From Synechococcus sp. MW101C3 (lineage in GTDB: Bacteria; Cyanobacteriota; Cyanobacteriia; PCC-6307; Cyanobiaceae), in the NCBI RefSeq assembly GCF_002252635.1, contig NZ_NQKX01000001.1, positions 186,001 through 250,000 of the forward strand: DNA of 64,000 nucleotides. Reading direction: 5' to 3'. Positions 58,332 to 64,000 of this stretch are shown in pieces. The position numbers were made by a program, and so were the translations under genes. The notes beneath the pieces are model-generated. The model was given only the letters and a program-made list of their open reading frames with translations, did not search any database and had not been told where the DNA came from. Positions within the stretch are counted from its first letter, which is position 1. Each line of letters opens with the position of its first letter.

Positions 58332-59159
58332 GTGAGCCGGCACCATCCCCCGCGTGGATCGGGCGCTCCCGTGCTGCCGCTGACGCTGTTGGCCGCTGGT
58401 CTGCTGCTGGCGGGCCTGGCGGTGGCGCCGCCCGAGCGCAGGGGCGAAACCCTCGGCGCACTGGAAGCGCTGCCGTTTCAGGTGTCGGACACGCTGTTCG
58501 CCCGGCCCCCGGCCCCCCTGCGGCCGGGCGATGTGGCCGTTGATGCCTTCATGGCCGGCGATCTGATGGCGCGGCTGGAGCAGGCCGATGTCGACTGGCA
58601 GCCGCAGGCCGAGGTGCTGCCTGACGGCGGTGTGCGTTACCGCTACCGCCGCCGCGAGGGAGACCCCAAGCTCTCGATCGAGCAGATCCGCGCGCTGATG
58701 CTCGATCCGCCGCGCTTCGAGCGCGAGCGACAGGCGATCCGCGATCTGCTCGATCAGCTGCAGCGGGTGGGGGTAAGGGTGGTGCTGGGCCCGCCCCGCA
58801 AGGCCGGCGCCGCCGGTGAGTGGGACCCTGCCGCCCGCACAATCCGCATCAAGCCGGAGGTGGTGGACCAGGGCAGCGCCACCTTTGCTCTGGTGCTGAA
58901 CCATGAGGCCATCCATGTGGCGCAGAGCTGCCGCCGCGGGGGGGTGTCGGCCCCGCCCAAGCAGCTTGGGCTCTCCATTACCGCCAGGCCCCAGGCCCAG
59001 GGGCAGCTCAACGACCCGATCTACGCCAATCTCTCGCCCCTGGAGCGCCAGCTCGAGCAGGAGGCCTATGCCAACCAGGACCAGCTGGAGAAGGGGGCCG
59101 GCCTGATCAGCCAGGAATGCCGCCCACCGGTGGGTTGGTCAACTGCCTGGCCCAGCTGA
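58332..59159 (+). CDS. Exported protein with HEAIH metallopeptidase-like motif (paralogue B)
   Basis: A 275-residue paralogue of the protein at 39151-39966. A hydrophobic segment near residues 13-33 suggests a signal or anchor. Residues 191-195 are HEAIH within [13 protein letters not shown], with glutamates 47 and 49 residues downstream (LEQEAY) conserved in both copies. Two cysteines (AQSC, QECRPP) are shared. Other shared parts are LPDGxxRYxYR, PPRxxxER and GVRV. The start is GTG 58332. A zinc-dependent peptidase is the best guess, not a demonstrated activity. Confidence 0.75.
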   Translation: MSRHHPPRGSGAPVLPLTLLAAGLLLAGLAVAPPERRGETLGALEALPFQVSDTLFARPPAPLRPGDVAVDAFMAGDLMARLEQADVDWQPQAEVLPDGGVRYRYRRREGDPKLSIEQIRALMLDPPRFERERQAIRDLLDQLQRVGVRVVLGPPRKAGAAGEWDPAARTIRIKPEVVDQGSATFALVLNHEAIHVAQSCRRGGVSAPPKQLGLSITARPQAQGQLNDPIYANLSPLERQLEQEAYANQDQLEKGAGLISQECRPPVGWSTAWPS

Positions 59160-59163
59160 GCGG

Positions 59164-59459
59164 CCGGCAGCGGTTTCACCGAGCTTGGGGCTGCCGGTTC
59201 TGGATTCAGTTGGAAGGGATCCGCACTGCAGCGGGGCACCCACTGCAGTGGCGCTCTGGCTCCTGCCAAGCAGGGAGTATCGCCGGGAACGGTGTTCAAG
59301 GTGAAGCCCGTGCAACCGAGCCCATCCGCAGGAGAGCTCTCCCGCTGGCGACCCGCCAGGCGAGAGAGCCTGATGACAAGCGCTTTGTCATCTCCAGCGC
59401 CGGCCTCCGCTCGCTGTATCTCTGGAATCCAGAGCCCGCAGCACCGCGGGGCCGCGGTG
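59164..59459. ncRNA. Hairpin-rich non-coding segment, candidate structured RNA
   Basis: No gene is recognised between 59160 and 59492. It contains six inverted repeats: CCGGCAGC/GCTGCCGG (59164-59197), CACTGCAG/CTGCAGTG (59224-59250), a long imperfect hairpin around CTGGCG/CGCCAG (about 59336-59370), GATGACAA/TTGTCATC (59372-59392), TCTGG/CCAGA (59421-59433) and CACCGCGG/CCGCGGTG (59442-59459). It does not match tmRNA, RNase P, 6S or SRP RNA sequence landmarks that I know. It may instead be a convergent termination region. Confidence 0.35.
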
Positions 59460-59492
59460 TGCCCGTGCCTATCGCCGGACCGGGTTAGGCGT

Positions 59493-60371
59493 TCATGCTC
59501 TGGTGGCCAGTTGATCTTCCAGCAGCATGTTGAACTGCAGCAGCTGCTGATCATTGAGCTGCTGGCGGCTGTTGAGCTGAAAATGCCGCTCCAGGAAGAG
59601 GCGCCCCTCTGCCGCTCCCCACTGCAGCTGGCCGAGCAGCTGGTCGCTCTGATCCAGCAGGTCGCGGCGACGCAGGGGTGTGGCGGCCTGCTCCGGCCTG
59701 CTGCCGGGTGCCAGTTGCTGCAGGGCATTCAGATAGCCCATCAGATCCAGGTAGCGCACCAGGCGGCTGCGGCTCGGATGGTTGAAGGCCCGCGCCAGGT
59801 ACGCCGCTTCCTCCTCCCGGCCCCATCCCAGTCGCTTGAGTTCCAGCTCTACCTGCGCCAGTTCATCGCTCCAGTCTTCGGGATCGGCTGTGACCTCCGG
59901 CTCCGATGGGGAAAGGCCCTGGGGCGTGGGCGCCGCAGAGGCATGGGCTGGCGCTGCTGGTGTGGCCGGCGAGGCGCAAGCCTGATCGGGTGCCGGGGAC
60001 GCCTCCATGGGCACAGGAGCCTGGGCGGGTGGCGCTGGAAGCGGAGCGTGTGAAACCACAGGCATCACTGCCGCCTGCGCCGGCACACCCCCACGGCTCA
60101 GCGCCAACAGCGGCTGCTCTGCCTCAACCGCGCTGATGGCTGGCTTCTGGGGTGGCGCTTTCGCCGCACCCACCGGCTCCGGCCTGGCGAGGGCAGCGGC
60201 GCCGCTTGGGGACCATCGCCTCTGCAGGCGCTCGATGGCGCGGTCTTCCGCCAGTTCCGCCGTGGCGGCCTCGCCCAGAGCGCTGCCGATCAGGGCGCCC
60301 TGGTCCCAGGCGCTCACCTTCACCACCCGCTGTCCGGGTTCGGCGTGCACCAGTTCCGCCTGCAGCTGCAT
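59493..60371 (-). CDS. Conserved cyanobacterial hypothetical protein
   Basis: A 292-residue protein with an ordered N-terminal part (MQLQAELVHAEPGQRVVKVSAW... LGEAATAELAEDRAIERL), a long Pro/Ala-rich linker (about residues 60-160), and a helical C-terminal domain (WSDELAQVELELKRLGWGREEEAAYLARAF; RLVRYLDLMGYLNAL). The middle is probably unstructured. ATG 60371 fits better than the longer start at 60425, which would nearly abut the divergent terC gene. Function unknown. Confidence 0.7.
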   Translation of the reverse strand: MQLQAELVHAEPGQRVVKVSAWDQGALIGSALGEAATAELAEDRAIERLQRRWSPSGAAALARPEPVGAAKAPPQKPAISAVEAEQPLLALSRGGVPAQAAVMPVVSHAPLPAPPAQAPVPMEASPAPDQACASPATPAAPAHASAAPTPQGLSPSEPEVTADPEDWSDELAQVELELKRLGWGREEEAAYLARAFNHPSRSRLVRYLDLMGYLNALQQLAPGSRPEQAATPLRRRDLLDQSDQLLGQLQWGAAEGRLFLERHFQLNSRQQLNDQQLLQFNMLLEDQLATRA

Positions 60372-60430
60372 CCCGGCTCGGGCTTGGTTTGGCTTTCCTA
60401 GAGTGACCGATTCGCGCGCCGCCACTGCCT

Positions 60431-61186
60431 ATGGAAGCGGAGTCGATCGAGTCACTCACACCGCTGCTGCAATCGGCAGACCAGTGGGGGGAGATTCTGC
60501 TGCTGCTTCCCCTGCTGGTGGCGATGGAGGCCGTGCTCTCCGCGGACAACGCCATCGCCCTGGCCGCCATCGCGCGTCACCTCGACGATCCGGCCCGCCA
60601 GCGCCGCGCCCTCAACCTCGGCCTGCTGCTGGCCTTGGTGTTCCGGATGGCCCTGATCGTGGCGGCCCGCTGGGTGCTGGTCTTCTGGCCGCTGCAGTTG
60701 CTGGCGGCGGTCTACCTGCTCTGGCTGTGCATCACCAACCTGGCCGGATCCAGCGAGGCCGGCGGTGAAGCGGCAGGCGCTGCAGCCATCAGCCACGTGG
60801 AACCGGCGGTCCAGCGGCTCCACGGTCAGACCCTGGGCTCCGTGGTGGCCACGCTGGCGGTCACCGATCTGGCCTTCTCGCTCGATAGCGTCGCGGCGGC
60901 GGTGGCGGTCAGCGACCGGCTCTGGCTGGTGATGACCGGCGGCGTGATCGGTGTGGTGGCCCTGCGCCTCACGGCCGGTCTGTTCATCCGCTGGTTGGAG
61001 GAGTACCGGCATCTGGAGCGGGCCGGCTATCTTGCCGTGGGTCTGGTGGGGGTGCGCCTGCTGCTGCGCCTGGCCCTGCCCCAGATCGTCCCCCCCGAAT
61101 GGGCGCTGCTGCTGGTGGTGGCCTGCCTGTTCGTCTGGGGGTTCTCGCAGCGCAGTGAGCAGCAGACCGGGGAGGTCAGCCCCTGA
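60431..61186 (+). CDS. TerC-family integral membrane protein
   Basis: A 251-residue protein with about seven hydrophobic helices. Family signatures are EAVLSADNAIALAAIARHL and the second acidic motif VTDLAFSLDSVAAAVAV. In plants a TerC relative is needed for thylakoid biogenesis; in bacteria relatives are linked to metal ion export and tellurite resistance. The start is ATG 60431. The DUF6464 gene follows after 11 nt. Confidence 0.88.
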   Translation: MEAESIESLTPLLQSADQWGEILLLLPLLVAMEAVLSADNAIALAAIARHLDDPARQRRALNLGLLLALVFRMALIVAARWVLVFWPLQLLAAVYLLWLCITNLAGSSEAGGEAAGAAAISHVEPAVQRLHGQTLGSVVATLAVTDLAFSLDSVAAAVAVSDRLWLVMTGGVIGVVALRLTAGLFIRWLEEYRHLERAGYLAVGLVGVRLLLRLALPQIVPPEWALLLVVACLFVWGFSQRSEQQTGEVSP

Positions 61187-61197
61187 CGCCCCTGCAC

Positions 61198-61539
61198 GTG
61201 GATCTGCGCCAGGCCGGCACCGAGCGGTTGCTGGAACGCTTTGAGGTGGCCCACCTCGGCGAGGTGCCCCAGCCGGGCCGTTGGATCGAGCGGGGTGAGC
61301 GTTCGTTTCTGGTGCTGCAACGCCACCACCGCTACCAGCTCCGCAACGGACGCTACGAGCTCACCGAGGTGGCGCTGCAGGTCAAACCACAACGGCAACC
61401 GGCGGATGCCACCTGGTGGAACAACCACTGGGTGATCGGCGACCCCAGCTGCCGCTTCAATGCCCGCTCCCCGCTGCTGCGCTGCGCCGTCTTGCCTGAA
61501 GGCCCCTGCGAGCGCTGCCTGCATCGTGCGCCTGTCTGA
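61198..61539 (+). CDS. DUF6464 family protein
   Basis: A 113-residue protein with GRWIERGERSFLVLQRHHRYQLRNGRYELTEVAL and then NNHWVIGDPSCRFNARSPLLRCAVLPEGPCERCLH. These match the cyanobacterial DUF6464 family by eye. Four cysteines near the C-terminus may bind a metal. The start is GTG 61198. Its stop is only 6 nt from the convergent sbtA stop. Function unknown. Confidence 0.75.
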   Translation: MDLRQAGTERLLERFEVAHLGEVPQPGRWIERGERSFLVLQRHHRYQLRNGRYELTEVALQVKPQRQPADATWWNNHWVIGDPSCRFNARSPLLRCAVLPEGPCERCLHRAPV

Positions 61540-61545
61540 GCCGCT

Positions 61546-62553
61546 TCATGGGAGCACAGTCAGCGGGATGAAGCGCTGCACCACTGCCATGTAAAGCGGG
61601 ATCCCCACGACGATGTTGAAGGGGAAGGTGACACCCAGGGCGCTGGAGATGTAGAGGCTTGGGTTTGCTTCTGGCACGGTCATCCGCATGGCGGCGGGAA
61701 CGGCGATGTAGGAGGCGCTGGCGCACAGCACCATGAACAGCAGCGCATTTCCCTGCGGCAGGCCCAGCCAACGGGACAGCAGCAGGCCCACCGCGGCATT
61801 GAAGAGCGGCATCAGCACGGCGAAGGCGATCAGGTAGCTGCCGGCACGCCGCAGATCGCCGAGCCGCTGTGCCGCCACGATGCCCATGTCGAGCAGAAAG
61901 AAGCTGAGGGCGCCGTAAAACAGCTTGCCGGTGAAGGGCTCCATTGTTTCCACCCCCAAGGGGCTGAAGGCCGCCACCAGCAGGCCGATCACCAGACTGC
62001 CGATCAACAGCAGCACCGAACTGTTCAGGAAGGCTTCATGCAGCAAGCTGCCCCAGGCCACGCCCGTGCCGATGCCGCCGGCGTGGCGTTGATGACTGGT
62101 GAGTTTCACCAACAGCAACCCCACGATGATGGCCGGTGATTCCATCAGCGCCAGGGCCGCCACCATGAAGCCGTCATGGGGGATGTCAGACACCACCAGA
62201 AATGTTTCGGCGGTGATGAAGGTGACGGCGCTGATCGAGCCGTAGGTGGCGGCCACAGCGGCCGCATTGGAGGCGTCGAACTGCCGCCTGAGCACCAGGA
62301 AGCTGTAGAGCGGCACCACGGCCGACATCACCACAGCGGCGGCGATCGTGGCGATCACCTGCATGCCCAGGCCGCTGTGTTGCAGCTCCACCCCTCCTTT
62401 GAAGCCGATCGCCAGCAGCAGATACAGCGAGAAGAGCTTGGGCAGGGGGGCGGGAATCTCCAGATCCGATCGCACCAGCACCGCAATCACCCCAAGAGCG
62501 AAGAAAAGAACCGGCGGAGAGAGCAGATTCTGCAGAATCAGTCCGGTCTGCAT
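61546..62553 (-). CDS. sbtA: Sodium-dependent bicarbonate transporter SbtA
   Basis: A 335-residue membrane protein with about ten helices. Its N-terminus MQTGLILQNLLSPPVLFFALG and SDIPHDGFMVAALALMESPAIIVGLLLVKL are typical SbtA sequence. It imports bicarbonate as part of the CO2-concentrating mechanism. No sbtB-type PII-like gene is adjacent. The upstream gap (62554-62708) contains no gene and must hold the promoter. ATG 62553. Confidence 0.94.
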   Translation of the reverse strand: MQTGLILQNLLSPPVLFFALGVIAVLVRSDLEIPAPLPKLFSLYLLLAIGFKGGVELQHSGLGMQVIATIAAAVVMSAVVPLYSFLVLRRQFDASNAAAVAATYGSISAVTFITAETFLVVSDIPHDGFMVAALALMESPAIIVGLLLVKLTSHQRHAGGIGTGVAWGSLLHEAFLNSSVLLLIGSLVIGLLVAAFSPLGVETMEPFTGKLFYGALSFFLLDMGIVAAQRLGDLRRAGSYLIAFAVLMPLFNAAVGLLLSRWLGLPQGNALLFMVLCASASYIAVPAAMRMTVPEANPSLYISSALGVTFPFNIVVGIPLYMAVVQRFIPLTVLP

Positions 62554-62708
62554 CGAGGTTCCCGTGATCGATCAATGGCGCACCGGCAGGCTACAGGTCT
62601 GGGCCTGGGCGCCGGGATCCTGGCGACCGGGGATGGTGGGGGATCGAATTGTGAGCGCCGTAATCGTGAGCGAAGGGACAGCGAGTGCCGGAAAAGCGAG
62701 CGCTGGAT

Positions 62709-63563
62709 TCAACCCTTCACACCATCGCCGCTGGAGCTGGGAAGGATATAACGTTGAAGCACAATGAACAGCACCAAAACTGGCAGGATCGACACCACTG
62801 AACCCGCAGCCACAAGCCGCCAGTCGAGGGAGAAGCTGCTGGCAAGCTGCTGCAATCCGAGCGGCAGTGTATAGAGATTCGGATCATCGAGGATGATCAA
62901 GGGCCAGAGAAAATCACTCCAGGTGCCGATGAACACGAACATCGCCAGGGTGATCAGATCGGCCCGGGCCGCGGGAATCATCACGTTCCACCATTCACCC
63001 AGCGGCGTGCAGCCGTCGATGCGGGCGGCCTCTTCCAGCTCCACGGGCACTCCGATGAAGCTTTGCCGCAGCAGAAAGATGCCGAAGGCGGTGGCGGCCT
63101 GGGGAATGATCAAGGCCAGCAGGGTGTTGCGCAGGCCCAGCTGCACCATCAACAGGTAGAGCGGGATCATCACCACCTGGAACGGAATCAGGATCGTGGC
63201 CACCACCAGCGCCAGCACCAGGCCACGGCCGGCGAAGCGCATCCGCGCCAGCGGGTAGGCCGCCAGGGAGCAGAACAGCAGGTTGCCCACCACTGCCAGC
63301 AGGCTCACCACCGTGCTGTTGAACAGGTAAAGGCCCAGCGGATGTTCAGCGAACAGGCGCCCATAGGCCGCCAGGCTGGGCTGCGCTGGAAACAACGACG
63401 GAGGCGAGGCGAAGATGTCTTCGGCCGGACCCTTCAAGGACGTGCTGACCAGCCAAAGCAGCGGCACCAGCACCATCAGGGCCACCAGCAGCAGCAGCCC
63501 GAGCTGCAGGGCCGGCAGCCACGGGGTCCGCTGGGGCTGCAGCCTGCGGGGAGAGCGGCTCAC
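62709..63563 (-). CDS. Carbohydrate ABC transporter permease (MalG/GgtD-like)
   Basis: A 284-residue membrane protein with six predicted helices. The EAA loop is visible as [23 protein letters not shown], typical of the inner-membrane permeases of CUT1-type sugar importers. In picocyanobacteria such genes include the glucosylglycerol/sucrose/trehalose importer GgtD, a plausible but unproven identity. The GTG at 63563 overlaps the leuA stop by 4 nt. The companion permease, binding protein and ATPase are not in the window. Confidence 0.87.
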   Translation of the reverse strand: MSRSPRRLQPQRTPWLPALQLGLLLLVALMVLVPLLWLVSTSLKGPAEDIFASPPSLFPAQPSLAAYGRLFAEHPLGLYLFNSTVVSLLAVVGNLLFCSLAAYPLARMRFAGRGLVLALVVATILIPFQVVMIPLYLLMVQLGLRNTLLALIIPQAATAFGIFLLRQSFIGVPVELEEAARIDGCTPLGEWWNVMIPAARADLITLAMFVFIGTWSDFLWPLIILDDPNLYTLPLGLQQLASSFSLDWRLVAAGSVVSILPVLVLFIVLQRYILPSSSGDGVKG

Positions 63564-64000
63564 AGGCGGGGGCGTTCCGCCACCGGCAGCGGTGCGCGCT
63601 GGGGGTGAAGAGGCAGCCGTTCGGTGCCCTGCACCAGCCGGTTGAGCGCGTGGATGAAGGCCTGGGCGGCAGCCACCACGATGTCGGTGTCGGCGGCGTG
63701 GCCCGAATAGAGCACCCCTTGGTGGCGCAGCCGGATGGTGACCTCCCCCATCGCATCGATGCCCTCGGTGACCGACTTGACGCTGAACTCCACCAGCTCG
63801 TTGGGCACGCGTGCCAGCGCATTGAGCGCCTGGCAGACCGCGTCCACCGGGCCTGTGCCGATGGCGGCGCCGGTCAGCTCGGCGCCATCGGCCGTCACCA
63901 GGGTGACCGTGGCGGTGGGCTGCAGGTTGGTGCCGGTGCTCACCTGCACCAACTTCAGCGTGTACTGGGCGTCAGGCTGCTGGGCCTGCTCGCTGACGAT
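63560..64000 (-). CDS. leuA: 2-isopropylmalate synthase, C-terminal regulatory part (runs off the window)
   Basis: The C-terminal domain of LeuA, the first enzyme of leucine biosynthesis, extends past position 64000. The sequence [20 protein letters not shown] and [52 protein letters not shown] belong to the leucine-binding regulatory domain. The catalytic N-terminal domain is outside. Its stop overlaps the permease start by 4 nt. Confidence 0.94.
   Translation of the reverse strand: MVSEQAQQPDAQYTLKLVQVSTGTNLQPTATVTLVTADGAELTGAAIGTGPVDAVCQALNALARVPNELVEFSVKSVTEGIDAMGEVTIRLRHQGVLYSGHAADTDIVVAAAQAFIHALNRLVQGTERLPLHPQRAPLPVAERPRL

Noticed and set aside
59117-59488. 123-codon frame over the hairpin-rich region
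   Set aside because: It begins inside the HEAIH gene, has no conserved pattern, and its composition is that of a chance frame in GC-rich DNA.

Overview
The window is chromosomal DNA of a high-GC alpha-cyanobacterium, most like a Cyanobium or freshwater/estuarine Synechococcus. The evidence is the split rpoC (rpoC1 plus rpoC2), Ycf35, a high-light-inducible-type protein, a CPP1-like J-like protein, SbtA, adenosylcobalamin-dependent ribonucleotide reductase, and a biotin cluster with the picocyanobacterial esterase BioK in place of BioH. Many families seen here (DUF3143, DUF3531, DUF1651, DUF2997, DUF6464) are mostly or only cyanobacterial. Naming the organism is inference; no rRNA is present. 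Family assignments come from recognising motifs and protein sequence by eye, since no database search was possible.

Layout. 1-6.4 kb: start of rimP, a small conserved gene, a phosphoesterase, an HtrA protease, rpiA, hisD, rpsT and tatD. 6.6-17.2 kb: rpoB-rpoC1-rpoC2, with a 52-residue HLIP gene and rlmN tightly appended. 17.4-23.7 kb: an AmpG-like transporter, then a same-strand run of a 41-residue membrane protein, a HEAT-repeat protein, a DUF2997 protein, Ycf35, a ferredoxin and an aldo/keto reductase, followed by rsmG, a J-domain protein and a DUF3143 protein. 23.7-28.6 kb: biotin cluster bioF-bioK-bioC-bioD-(51-residue membrane protein)-bioA. 28.7-31.5 kb: a Ski2-like helicase.

31.5-34.3 kb is the only clearly accessory stretch. 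It is visibly more AT-rich and holds a dead IS3-family element, remnants of the dTDP-rhamnose genes rfbA and rfbC, and an 8-bp tandem repeat array. 34.3-38.2 kb: nrdJ-cysQ-cysC. 38.4-50.3 kb: a methyltransferase, a HEAIH-motif secreted protein, prfC, small conserved genes, hslO, an orphan ABC ATPase, rsmE, a DUF92 (VTE6-like) membrane protein, a group 3 sigma factor, a GDSL-type hydrolase and an aminotransferase. 50.4-64 kb: family 4 uracil-DNA glycosylase, ispG, a carboxyl-terminal processing protease, a 59-residue membrane protein, mfd, a second HEAIH protein, a hairpin-rich non-coding stretch, terC, a DUF6464 protein, sbtA, a sugar-type ABC permease and the 3' part of leuA.

Most of the window is housekeeping. 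I see no defence system, prophage, CRISPR array, tRNA or rRNA. The parts most worth a second look are the HEAIH paralogue pair, the HEAT/DUF2997/Ycf35/ferredoxin cassette, the hairpin-rich segment at 59.16-59.46 kb, the imperfect tandem repeats near 54.14 kb, and several very small genes inside or beside conserved operons.
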